A stretch of 64,000 nt of DNA. Origin: Nocardioides sp. YIM 152315 (lineage in GTDB: Bacteria > Actinomycetota > Actinomycetes > Propionibacteriales > Nocardioidaceae). The notes under the pieces were generated by a model. It saw only the letters and a list, made by a program, of their open reading frames with translations. It searched no databases and had not been told where the DNA came from. Within the stretch, counting starts at the first letter, position 1. Each line of letters starts with the position of its first letter. Both the position numbers and the translations under genes were made by a program. Below are positions 8,213-15,507 of the stretch, one piece after another. The stretch lies in the NCBI RefSeq assembly GCF_029210375.1, contig NZ_JARGER010000039.1:29069-93068 (forward strand), read 5' to 3'.

Positions 8213-8308
8213 GGTGGTTGAGGAAGGCGCCCTGGCGCCTGTCTCGAAACTACCGCACGCGCCACTCGGTGGTTGAGGAAAGCGCGCTAGCGCCTGTCTC
8301 GAAACACC
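8213..8308. repeat. Two REP-like palindromic units in tandem
   Basis: Unit 1 (8213-8254) and unit 2 (8268-8308) both begin GGTGGTTGAGGAA and end GCCTGTCTCGAAAC followed by TACC or ACC. The inner GGCGCC..GGCGCC and outer GGTGGTT..AACCACC arms make each unit an imperfect palindrome. The same unit recurs at 63931-63972. The rest of the interval to 8481 holds no gene that I can support, apart from the start of the next small gene's promoter region (TTGACC at 8409-8414, TAGCGT at 8436-8441; the 21-bp spacer is too long to be confident). Confidence 0.8.
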
Positions 8309-8481
8309 GGGCCACCGGTTTCAACATCGGCTGACCAGCACCCCGTCGGCCACGGCCGGCGGGGTCGTCAGCGCAACCCGCTCGAGTTCACGCAACCGTC
8401 ACACCACGTTGACCCGCGAGCGTCGGGCGGCGGCCTAGCGTGGGCCCACGTCGTCACTCGGGACACACAGCGGAGGCCGCG

Positions 8482-8691
8482 GTGCACCTGGAAGCGCTCC
8501 ATCCCACCCGCCCGCTCGTGCATGCCGTGGCCGCGGTACGACGATGGCCGGTCGCGTCCCAGAAGCGGTCCCGACGCAACGCCATGATCGCCTGCACCGC
8601 CCTCGCCCAGCGGCGCGCGGAGCTCGACGATGTCGAGGAGTTCCTCGCGGCGCTGCACCGGGAGCAAGCACTCGAGGTCGTCCACGGCTGA
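8482..8691 (+). CDS. Small hypothetical protein, 69 residues
   Basis: The GTG start is preceded by a perfect GGAGG (8472-8476) with 5-nt spacing, and codon use is coding-like. The protein is basic in its middle (RRWPVASQKRSRRN) and ends in a helical segment, LDDVEEFLAALHREQ. There is no signal peptide or transmembrane helix. I do not recognise the family. It sits alone between REP repeats and the lipoprotein gene in the same direction. Confidence 0.55.
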   Translation: MHLEALHPTRPLVHAVAAVRRWPVASQKRSRRNAMIACTALAQRRAELDDVEEFLAALHREQALEVVHG

Positions 8692-8726
8692 GCGGCGACT
8701 GGGGACGGGCCGCGTAGGGTTTCCTC

Positions 8727-9890
8727 ATGAGACGCCGCGCCGCCCTGGTCAGCGTGGTCGCGCTCGTCGCGGTCGGACTCACCGCCTGCGGCGACGACGG
8801 CGACGAGGAGCCGGCCGACACCGCGAGCACGGTGCCGACGCAGAGCCCGACGAGCGAGCCGCCCAGCATCCCGCCGTCGGAGAGCCCCGACGACGACCTC
8901 GGCCCACCGAAGGTCGTCGACACGATCGCGACCGGCTTGGCGACGCCGTGGGGCATCGCGTTCCTTCCGAACGGCGACGCGGTCGTCACCGAGCGGGACA
9001 GCACGCGGGTCCTGCTGCTCGAGGCGCCGTCGTACGACGTGCGCGAGATCGGCAGCATCGAGGACGCCGTGGGGCTCGGCGACCTCGGCGGCGAGGCGGG
9101 GCTCCTCGGCGTCGCGGTGTCGCCGTCGTTCGACCGCGACCGGATGCTGTTCTTCTACTTCAGCACCGACGGCGACAACCGCATCGTCAAGGCGCCGTTG
9201 CGCGACGGCAGGCTCGGCACGCCGCGGGTCATCCTCGACGGCATCCCGCAGGGGCACATCCACGACGGCGGCCGCCTGGCGTTCGGGCCCGACAACTACC
9301 TCTACGCCTCCACCGGCGAGACGGGTCAGCCCGAGCTCGCCCAGGACAAGGGCACCACCGCCGGCAAGATCCTGCGGATCACCGTCGACGGCAAGCCGGC
9401 TCCCGACAACCCGTTCCCGGGATCGCCGATCTGGTCGTTCGGTCACCGCAACGTGCAGGGTCTGGCCTTCGACGCCGACGGGCGCCTGTGGGCGTCGGAG
9501 TTCGGCGATAACCGGTTCGACGAGCTCAACCTGATCGAGCGCGGACGCAACTACGGCTGGCCGATGGTCGAGGGCCGGGCCGGTGACCAGGGCGGCGACG
9601 ACCTGGTCGACCCGCAGGTCGTGTGGGACACCGACGTGGCGTCGCCGTCCGGCCTCGCGTACCTCGACGGACACCTGTGGCTCGCGTCGCTGCGTGGCGA
9701 GCGGCTCTGGCGGATCGAGACCGACGGCGACCGGGCCGGCGACCCGCAGGACTTCTTCGTGGGCGACTACGGCCGGATGCGCACCGTCGTCGTCGCGCCC
9801 GACGGCAACCTGTGGGTGTCGACGAGCAACCGCGACGGCCGCGGAGACCCCGCCGAGAACGACGACCGGATCCTGGTCATCCGCCCCTGA
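8727..9890 (+). CDS. PQQ-dependent sugar dehydrogenase-like lipoprotein (GSDH/Asd family)
   Basis: This 387-residue exported lipoprotein has a lipobox (LTAC, lipidated C21) and an acidic Ser/Thr/Pro-rich spacer to about residue 65. A glucose/sorbosone dehydrogenase beta-propeller follows. Family marks are GLATPWGIAFLPNGD, the GGEAGLLGVAVSP segment, GHIHDGGRLAFGPD with the catalytic-type His, and GHRNVQGLAF. Members use PQQ to oxidise aldose sugars, though many actinobacterial homologues are untested. A TAGGGT box ends 6 nt before the ATG, suggesting a leaderless transcript. The 3' end overlaps the convergent ECF S-component gene by 14 bp. Confidence 0.85.
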   Translation: MRRRAALVSVVALVAVGLTACGDDGDEEPADTASTVPTQSPTSEPPSIPPSESPDDDLGPPKVVDTIATGLATPWGIAFLPNGDAVVTERDSTRVLLLEAPSYDVREIGSIEDAVGLGDLGGEAGLLGVAVSPSFDRDRMLFFYFSTDGDNRIVKAPLRDGRLGTPRVILDGIPQGHIHDGGRLAFGPDNYLYASTGETGQPELAQDKGTTAGKILRITVDGKPAPDNPFPGSPIWSFGHRNVQGLAFDADGRLWASEFGDNRFDELNLIERGRNYGWPMVEGRAGDQGGDDLVDPQVVWDTDVASPSGLAYLDGHLWLASLRGERLWRIETDGDRAGDPQDFFVGDYGRMRTVVVAPDGNLWVSTSNRDGRGDPAENDDRILVIRP

Positions 9891-10677
9891 CGACACCGGT
9901 CACGGTGGCGCGCCGGGCGCCGCGGCGCAGGGCGGCCAGGATCGCAGGCCCGAGCACCACGATCGCCACGGCGGTGGTGATCGCGCGCACGGTGTCCCAG
10001 CTGCCGGTCGAGGTCAGCAGCGTGTAGACGAGGAACGCGTGCAGGTTGTCGAGCACCGGCGCACCCGGCACGTAGGACAGCGAGCCCTCGTGGCCCTCCA
10101 CCGCGATGCCGGCGATGAAGGGCCAGCCGGAGAGGTTCATGAAGATCCCGAAGAGGTACGACGCGGCCACGGCGTACGCCGCCAGTACGGCGATCTCGGC
10201 GCGCCCGGTGAGCCGGCGCGGCAGCAGTCCGGCGCCCATGCCGACCCAGGCCGCGCATAGCATCTGGTAGGGCAGCCACGGCCCGACGCCGGCCGTCATC
10301 AGCGCCGAGGCGAAGAGCGTGGTGCAGCCGAGCACGAACCCGAAGCCCGGCCCGAAGACCCGTCCCCCGAGGACCAGCAGGAAGAAGGTGAGCTCGACCC
10401 CGGCCGTGCCGGGCGAGACGCCGCGCAGGATCGCGCCGGCGGCGCTGAGCACGCCGAGGATCGCGAGCACGCGCGGGTCGAGGCCGCCCTCGTTGAGCTC
10501 GGCGAGCACCACCGCGATCACGACCGGCAGCAGGACGAGGAAGAGGAACGGCGGGTCGACCCTCTCCCCCGTGCCCGCGCGCAGCAGCAGCGGCCAGCAG
10601 AGCATCATCAGCCCGCCGAACGACGCGACGCCGAGCACCGCGGCCGAGCGCGGGGAGACGCGGACGGCGGGGTTCAC
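9877..10677 (-). CDS. ECF transporter S component (predicted corrinoid-specific)
   Basis: This is a 266-residue polytopic membrane protein with six to seven hydrophobic segments, consistent with the substrate-binding S subunit of an energy-coupling-factor importer. The GLPxx-free loops and the GGRVFGPGFGFVLGCTTLFASAL segment resemble the ECF-S family of actinobacterial putative vitamin uptake proteins. The GTG start overlaps the ATPase stop by 4 bp (GTGA). It is the last gene of an operon headed by a cobalamin riboswitch, so the substrate is inferred to be cobalamin or a precursor. That inference rests on context, not on known binding residues. Confidence 0.78.
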   Translation of the reverse strand: MNPAVRVSPRSAAVLGVASFGGLMMLCWPLLLRAGTGERVDPPFLFLVLLPVVIAVVLAELNEGGLDPRVLAILGVLSAAGAILRGVSPGTAGVELTFFLLVLGGRVFGPGFGFVLGCTTLFASALMTAGVGPWLPYQMLCAAWVGMGAGLLPRRLTGRAEIAVLAAYAVAASYLFGIFMNLSGWPFIAGIAVEGHEGSLSYVPGAPVLDNLHAFLVYTLLTSTGSWDTVRAITTAVAIVVLGPAILAALRRGARRATVTGVVRGG

Positions 10678-12239
10678 AGCGCCGCCACGACCTCGTCGAC
10701 GCGCAGCCACGGCGCGCCGAGCACCTTGGTGACCTGCGGGGCGAAGGCGGGGGACTCGGCGACCACCCGGCGCACCGGCCCGGACGACACGACCTCGCCC
10801 TCGGCGAGCACGACCACGTCGTCGGCGGCCTGCGCCACGAACTCCACGTCGTGCGTCGCGACGAGCACCGCGTGGCCGTCGCCGGCGAGGCCGCGCAGGA
10901 TGCCCGCCAGCACGTGCTTGGCGGCGTAGTCGAGCCCACGCGTCGGCTCGTCGAGCAGCAGCAGCCGGGGCCGCGACACCAGCACGAGGGCGAGCGCGAG
11001 GGCGAGCCGCTGCCCCTCCGACAGGTCGCGTGGGTGCTGGTCGCCCGGGATGCCCGGCACGAGCCGGTCGAGCAGCGCCCGGCAAGCGCCGCTGCCACCG
11101 TCGGCGGCCGCGCACTCCTGGTCGACGGTCTCGAGGTAGAGCAGGTCGGCCGCGTTCTGGGGCACCAGGCCGACGAGCGCACGCCGCTCCGCGGGCTCGA
11201 GGCCGGCCGGGTCGCGGCCGTCGACGTCCACGCTCCCCGACGTACGCCGTCCGCTCCCCTGCACCGCCCACAGCAGCGACGACTTGCCCGATCCGTTGCG
11301 GCCCATCAGCGCGGTGACCCGGCCGGCGCCGAGGGCGAGGTCGAGTGCGCGGACGGCGACGGTGTGGCCGTGCACCACGTCGAGGCGGCGTACGACGGCG
11401 GCGGGCGTCGCCTCGGGTTCGGTGGCGACCGGCGGAGCGGCGAGTCGGAGGCCACGCGCCCGGCGGCGGGCGTCGCGGACGCTGAGCGGCAGCGGGTCCC
11501 ATCCGGCCGCGCGGCCGAGCTCGACGATCGGCGGCACCACCGGCGAGGTGACCAGGAGCTCGCCGGGCGCGCCGACGGTCACCCGACCGTCACCGGTGAG
11601 CAGGCACATCCGGTCGACGAACGGCACCACACGCTCCAGCCGGTGCTCGGCCAGCAGCACCGAGACGCCGAGGTCGTGCACCAGTCGAGTCAGCGTCGCC
11701 AGCACCTCCTCGGCCGCGGTCGGATCTAGTGCCGACGTCGGCTCGTCGAGCACGAGGAGCCGCGGGTGCATGGTCAGCACCGCGCCGATCGCCACCCGCT
11801 GCTGCTGGCCGCCCGACAGCGTGCGCAGGTCGCGATGGCGCAGGTCGGCGATGCCGAGCAGGTCGAGCGTCTCCTCGACCCGGCGGCGCATCGTCTCCGG
11901 GGGCAGCCCGAGCTGCTCCATGCCGTAGGCGAGCTCCTCCTCGACGGTGTCGGTGACGAACCCGGCGGCGGGGTTCTGCCCGACGTACCCGATCGCGTGC
12001 GCGCGCTCCCGCGGCGGCCTGCGGACGATGCTGACGCCGTCGAGCAGCACGTCGCCGTCGAGGGTGCCGCCCGAGAAGCGCGGCACCAGGCCGGTGACGA
12101 TGCCGAGCAGGGTCGACTTGCCGACCCCGGTCGGCCCGGAGACCAGCACCAGCTCGCCCTCGTCGACGTGCAGGTCGACGTCGGTGAGCACCGGAGCGGC
12201 GTCGTCGTACCCGAACCGGATCGCGCGCAGCTCGATCAC
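10674..12239 (-). CDS. ECF transporter double ATPase (A and A' fused)
   Basis: The 521-residue protein contains two complete ABC ATPase domains in tandem. The first has Walker A GPTGVGKST (35-43), signature LSGGQQQR (141-148) and Walker B LLVLDEP. The second has Walker A GRNGSGKSS (313-321), a variant signature LSEGQ (406-410) and Walker B LLLLDEP (426-432). In many ECF systems the two ATPases are separate proteins; here one chain would drive the complex. The protein powers import through the T component. GTG start; it overlaps the T gene stop and the S gene start by 4 bp at each end, so the three subunits are translationally coupled. Confidence 0.9.
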   Translation of the reverse strand: MIELRAIRFGYDDAAPVLTDVDLHVDEGELVLVSGPTGVGKSTLLGIVTGLVPRFSGGTLDGDVLLDGVSIVRRPPRERAHAIGYVGQNPAAGFVTDTVEEELAYGMEQLGLPPETMRRRVEETLDLLGIADLRHRDLRTLSGGQQQRVAIGAVLTMHPRLLVLDEPTSALDPTAAEEVLATLTRLVHDLGVSVLLAEHRLERVVPFVDRMCLLTGDGRVTVGAPGELLVTSPVVPPIVELGRAAGWDPLPLSVRDARRRARGLRLAAPPVATEPEATPAAVVRRLDVVHGHTVAVRALDLALGAGRVTALMGRNGSGKSSLLWAVQGSGRRTSGSVDVDGRDPAGLEPAERRALVGLVPQNAADLLYLETVDQECAAADGGSGACRALLDRLVPGIPGDQHPRDLSEGQRLALALALVLVSRPRLLLLDEPTRGLDYAAKHVLAGILRGLAGDGHAVLVATHDVEFVAQAADDVVVLAEGEVVSSGPVRRVVAESPAFAPQVTKVLGAPWLRVDEVVAAL

Positions 12240-13330
12240 GCGGCGACCTCCTCGGGGGCGGGTACGGCGAGCGCTGCGCGCGACTGCGGCGGCGAGCAGA
12301 GCGGGCCGAGCAGCGCGACCGCACCCGCGACGAGCGCGGCGACGCTGAGGGTCGGGACCGCGTCGAGCGGCGGGTAGGCGACGGCGACCTCGTGGCGGCT
12401 CATCCACCAGCCGAGCGCACCGACGACGACACCGGACGCGACCACGACCAGCTCGGGCCAGCGCCACGGGTCGGGACGGTAGCGGGTGCGCTCCACCCGG
12501 CGCCCCGCGCTGAGCAGCCCCGCGACCGCGGCGGCGGCGCCGAGCCCGAGCATGGGCAGCGCGAGGAGCCGCGGCGCGGTGCGGTCGAGGACGGCGTAGG
12601 TGCCGACGCAGATGCCGACCAGGCCCGCCAGCATCAGCGTCCCGGTCACCCGGCGCTGGGCCGGGGTCGCGCCGCCGGCGCGGCCGTACCCGCGGGTGTC
12701 CATGCCGGCGGCGAGCGCGAGCGACCGCTCGAGCGCGTCCTCGAGGACCGGGACCAGCAGCCGACGCAGCCGCCCGACCCGCCCGGTCTCCCCCGCGCGC
12801 AGCGACTGCGCCGCGCGCACCCGTCGCACGCTCTCGGCGAACTGCGGCAGCACCGTCACCGCGACCACCAGCGCCGTGCCGATCTCGTAGAGGGCGGGCG
12901 GCACGCTGCGGAGCAGCCGCTTGGGGTTCGCGAGCGAGTTGGCCGCCCCGACGCAGATCACGATCGTCGCGAGCCGCAGCCCGTCGTACAGCGCGAAGAG
13001 CAGCGCCTCCGCGTAGAGCGGCCCGAGGAGGGTGATGCCGGCGACCGAGTCGGGCAGCGGGACCCCGGGCAGGTCGAGCAGGACCCGGCCGCCGACCCAG
13101 CCGCCGAAGACCACCCGGAAGACCACCCGGATCACGATGATCGCGACGCCGAGCCAGACGTAGAGCCGGAAGGTTCGCCCCCACGGCTGGTCCGAGCGGC
13201 GCAGCGAGACCACCAGCGCCGCGACCCCGATCAGCATCAGCAGGATGAGCGGGTTCGTCGTGAACGACGCGGCGGTCGCGAGGCCGAGCGCCCACAACCA
13301 CCAGGCGACCGGGTGCAGGTCGCGCGGCAT
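12236..13330 (-). CDS. ECF transporter T component (transmembrane coupling protein), extended
   Basis: This 364-residue membrane protein couples ATP hydrolysis to the S subunit. The EcfT coupling-helix motifs are present as RAAQSLRAGE and GMDTRGYGRAG. Typical EcfT proteins have about 260 residues; this one carries roughly 100 more, with further hydrophobic segments (around TYRPDPW-type basic linker, then VVVASGVVVGALGW and VAALVAGAVALLGP). ATG start at 13330; the first bases overlap the DUF4430 gene stop (ATGA). The role of the C-terminal extension is unknown. Confidence 0.85.
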   Translation of the reverse strand: MPRDLHPVAWWLWALGLATAASFTTNPLILLMLIGVAALVVSLRRSDQPWGRTFRLYVWLGVAIIVIRVVFRVVFGGWVGGRVLLDLPGVPLPDSVAGITLLGPLYAEALLFALYDGLRLATIVICVGAANSLANPKRLLRSVPPALYEIGTALVVAVTVLPQFAESVRRVRAAQSLRAGETGRVGRLRRLLVPVLEDALERSLALAAGMDTRGYGRAGGATPAQRRVTGTLMLAGLVGICVGTYAVLDRTAPRLLALPMLGLGAAAAVAGLLSAGRRVERTRYRPDPWRWPELVVVASGVVVGALGWWMSRHEVAVAYPPLDAVPTLSVAALVAGAVALLGPLCSPPQSRAALAVPAPEEVAA

Positions 13331-14211
13331 CAGCTCGGCGTCCTGCGCCGGCGTACGACGGCGACGGCGGCGCCGGCCGCGAAGAGCACCGCCACGACGG
13401 TCGGTCCCACCCAGGTGGGCAGTCCGTCGTCGTCGGACTCGGCGGCCGTCGGCGTCGTCTCTCCGTCCTCGGGCAGCATCTCGGAGTCCACGCCGCCCGG
13501 CGACTTCGTCGGCTTCCCGGGATCGACGGTCGGCCGCCCGGATGCCTTGCCCGCCGGCTTCCTGGTCGCCGTGGTGACTGCGGTCGGCTCGGTGGGCTCG
13601 GTGGGCGTCGGGCTCGGGGCCGTGCTGGCACTCGCGCTCGCCGTGGGCGTGGGCGTGGCGGAGGGCTTCGGGGTCGGCTTCGGGGTCGGCTTCCGGGTCG
13701 GCTTCTGGGTCGGCTCGGCGGACGGCGACGAGGCCTTCTGGTGGACGGCGGGAGCGATACCAGGCTGGGACCGGGCGGAGCTGCCGGTCCAGGAGAGCGC
13801 CACGGACCCGCCGTCGGGCACGGTCTGGGAGCCGGCGCCGAGCGTGGCGTAGGTCCACCGGCTCGTGGCGCCGTCGGCCCAGTAGAGCCCCCAGTAGGCG
13901 TCCGCCGGCGGCGTGTTCACGCACGGGTCGGACGCCGGTTGGCCGGACACGCGGCACACGAACCCCGGCTGTCGCTGCACGAAGTCGAGGGCGAAGCCGG
14001 CCGCCTCGAAGAGCGAGGCGGCGTTGCGGCCGCCGCCGTCGGTGACACAGGCGCTCTGCACGCCGCCTCCGAGCTCGTGGAAGTCGACGACCACGCTGAC
14101 CCCGTCGGCGCCCGAGCAGGTCGCGGCGGCAGCGGGCCCGGAGGGCAGCACCAGGCCCGCCGCCGCGGCGAGGAACACCGCGACGACGAGCTGGAGCGCC
14201 CTCCGAGCCAT
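13330..14211 (-). CDS. Secreted, C-terminally anchored DUF4430 protein (transcobalamin beta-domain-like)
   Basis: The 293-residue protein has a signal peptide (1-30), a DUF4430-like domain (about 37-142), a Pro/Thr/Ser-rich linker (145-262) and a C-terminal membrane helix (268-286) ending in RRRR. The DUF4430 pattern is clear: GVSVVVDF, AASLFEAAGF, GFVCRVSGQP, YWGLYWADG and a closing GAGSQTVPDGGSVALSW strand. Four cysteines (C32, C55, C86, C97) may form two disulfides. DUF4430 is related to the C-terminal cobalamin-capping domain of animal transcobalamin and intrinsic factor. The domain would be displayed outside the membrane, next to the ECF transporter encoded just downstream. I infer that it helps capture corrinoid. 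Confidence 0.82.
   Translation of the reverse strand: MARRALQLVVAVFLAAAAGLVLPSGPAAAATCSGADGVSVVVDFHELGGGVQSACVTDGGGRNAASLFEAAGFALDFVQRQPGFVCRVSGQPASDPCVNTPPADAYWGLYWADGATSRWTYATLGAGSQTVPDGGSVALSWTGSSARSQPGIAPAVHQKASSPSAEPTQKPTRKPTPKPTPKPSATPTPTASASASTAPSPTPTEPTEPTAVTTATRKPAGKASGRPTVDPGKPTKSPGGVDSEMLPEDGETTPTAAESDDDGLPTWVGPTVVAVLFAAGAAVAVVRRRRTPS
13664..13711 (-). repeat. Four 12-bp tandem repeats coding the K-P-T linker
   Basis: GGCTTCGGGGTC and three variants lie head to tail on the plus strand. On the coding strand they encode repeated KPTP/KPTR units in the wall-spanning linker of the DUF4430 protein. Copy number may vary between strains. Confidence 0.75.
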
Positions 14212-14215
14212 CGGC

Positions 14216-15262
14216 TCAGCAGCCCGAGAGGTACCGCAGGCCCGGGGCGGCCTGCGCCGTGGCACGCACCCACTGGCCCAGCGTCGCCTTGCGGATGCCG
14301 GCCTTCTCCGCGGCCTCGTCGTACGCGATCGCGCCGCTACCGCGACGCAGCCCGTTGACCCACGCCGCCGCGTCCTCGGCGGCGTCGCACTTCCCCGCGC
14401 GGCCGAGCGCCCAGGCGCCGAGACCGGTGCTGTTGCTGTTGCGGCCCTTGGTCGCCGTGCCGCCCCCGAGGCTGCCGTCGGCCTTCTGCTGCTGCACCAG
14501 CCACGCGACCGCGGCGTCGACCGCGGACTCGACGGCACGTGAGGGCTTGTCGATCGACTGCAGGTTGAGCACGGCGAGCGCGGTGGCGTCGGTGTCGGCC
14601 TTCCGGTCCCTCTTCCTCGCTCCGTCGCAGGTCTGGTCCTTCGCGTCGGCGTCGGCGAACAGAAGCCGGAAGTAGCCGGGCGCGCACTGCTGGCGGAGCA
14701 GGAAGCGTACGGCGGGCCGCGCCTTCCTCGACCCGGCCTCGCTGAGCCCGGCCGCTGCGTACGACTGGCCGATGACGTTGGCGTAGTCGGTGTCGGCGGT
14801 CTTGTCCTGGACGCGGCCGACGATGCCCTTCTCGGTGCTGACCCGGCCGGCGACCCGCTTGACGAGGTTGACGCCGCCGAAGTCCTTCGGGTCCGCGCCG
14901 ACCGTCTGGGCGAAGACGAGGGCCTTGGCGGCGGAGCCGGCGAAGACGTCGCGGCTGCCGAAGTCGACGCCGGTGGTCCAGCTGTCGACGTGCTTCTGGA
15001 GCGCCCGGTCGACCTGGCGGACCGTCTTCTTCTGGCCGCCGATGACCGACAGCGCGGTGCCGAGGTCGGCCGTCAGCCCGTAGTCGTCGAACGTGAAGCC
15101 GTCCGAGGTGACGGAGACGACGCCCTTCTCGGGCTGCTTGGCCAGCCAGGCGGCGGACCTGTCGTCCGGTGCCGCCGAGGCGGCGGCCATCGTGCCGACC
15201 GCGAGCCCGAGCGCGACCGTGCCCGAGACGAGGCCCGCGGCGAGGCGAAGTGTGCGAGTCAT
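14216..15262 (-). CDS. Secreted alpha/alpha-toroid (prenyltransferase-repeat) protein, transcobalamin alpha-domain-like
   Basis: The 348-residue exported protein has a signal peptide (1-33, cleavage near ASAAPDD) and no membrane anchor. The mature part is helical, with repeat signatures of the squalene-cyclase/prenyltransferase toroid such as AAVAWLVQQQKADGSLGG and a weaker SAAWLAKQPEKG. The terpene-cyclase DxDD motif was not found, so catalysis is unlikely. Four cysteines in the C-terminal half could form disulfides. Animal transcobalamin has this fold as its N-terminal domain and a DUF4430-type domain as its C-terminal domain; here they are two adjacent genes (4-bp gap). It is the first gene after a cobalamin riboswitch. 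I infer a corrinoid-binding role. Confidence 0.82.
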   Translation of the reverse strand: MTRTLRLAAGLVSGTVALGLAVGTMAAASAAPDDRSAAWLAKQPEKGVVSVTSDGFTFDDYGLTADLGTALSVIGGQKKTVRQVDRALQKHVDSWTTGVDFGSRDVFAGSAAKALVFAQTVGADPKDFGGVNLVKRVAGRVSTEKGIVGRVQDKTADTDYANVIGQSYAAAGLSEAGSRKARPAVRFLLRQQCAPGYFRLLFADADAKDQTCDGARKRDRKADTDATALAVLNLQSIDKPSRAVESAVDAAVAWLVQQQKADGSLGGGTATKGRNSNSTGLGAWALGRAGKCDAAEDAAAWVNGLRRGSGAIAYDEAAEKAGIRKATLGQWVRATAQAAPGLRYLSGC

Positions 15263-15309
15263 GGGGTTTCCTTCCCGCTGCTCCAGCGGGGGCCCGGATC
15301 CCTCTCCCG

Positions 15310-15466
15310 GCGGCCACCCGCTGCTTTCCACGACAGCGTGTGATCAGGACGCGTCGTGACGGGTGCTCCGGCTCGCCGTTCCACGGTTGCGGGTCGGCCT
15401 ACGGTTGCGGGTCAGCGCCGGACTCGGACCGGCTTCCCCCACCACGGGCGTGCATTGGTGTGTGCC
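15310..15466 (-). ncRNA. Cobalamin (AdoCbl-type) riboswitch
   Basis: On the minus strand the leader contains GGGGAAGCCGGT, then AGTCCGGC closing the adjacent stem, then the B12 box GCGCTGACCCGCAACCGT (reverse of 15401-15418), and GAGCCGGAGCACC further on. This is the conserved core of cobalamin riboswitches. Just before the ATG at 15262 a CCCGCT/AGCGGG hairpin sits directly against AAGGAAA, the likely ribosome binding site, so the expression platform may act on translation. A TATGCT box at 15477-15472 would place the transcript start near 15465. The ends of the element are approximate. It should repress the five downstream genes when cobalamin is plentiful. Confidence 0.88.
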
Positions 15467-15471
15467 CGGGC

Positions 15472-15507
15472 AGCATATCCCGCACGGGTCGTGGCCCCGC
15501 CCCCGTG
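15472..15507 (-). promoter_or_regulatory. gatB terminator-like hairpin followed by the -10 box of the corrinoid operon
   Basis: Right after the gatB stop, CACGGG (15507-15502) can pair with CCCGTG (15488-15483) around a 13-nt loop and probably ends gatCAB transcription. A TATGCT box (15477-15472) follows at once, a good -10 for the riboswitch transcript. No convincing -35 hexamer is visible. Confidence 0.5.

Noticed and set aside
13664..13711. CRISPR-like tandem repeat
   Set aside because: 12-bp direct repeats without spacers that encode a Lys-Pro-Thr linker in frame.
14216..15262. Terpene cyclase or prenyltransferase enzyme
   Set aside because: Repeat motifs fit the toroid fold, but it is exported, lacks the DxDD motif and sits in a riboswitch-controlled transport operon with a DUF4430 gene.
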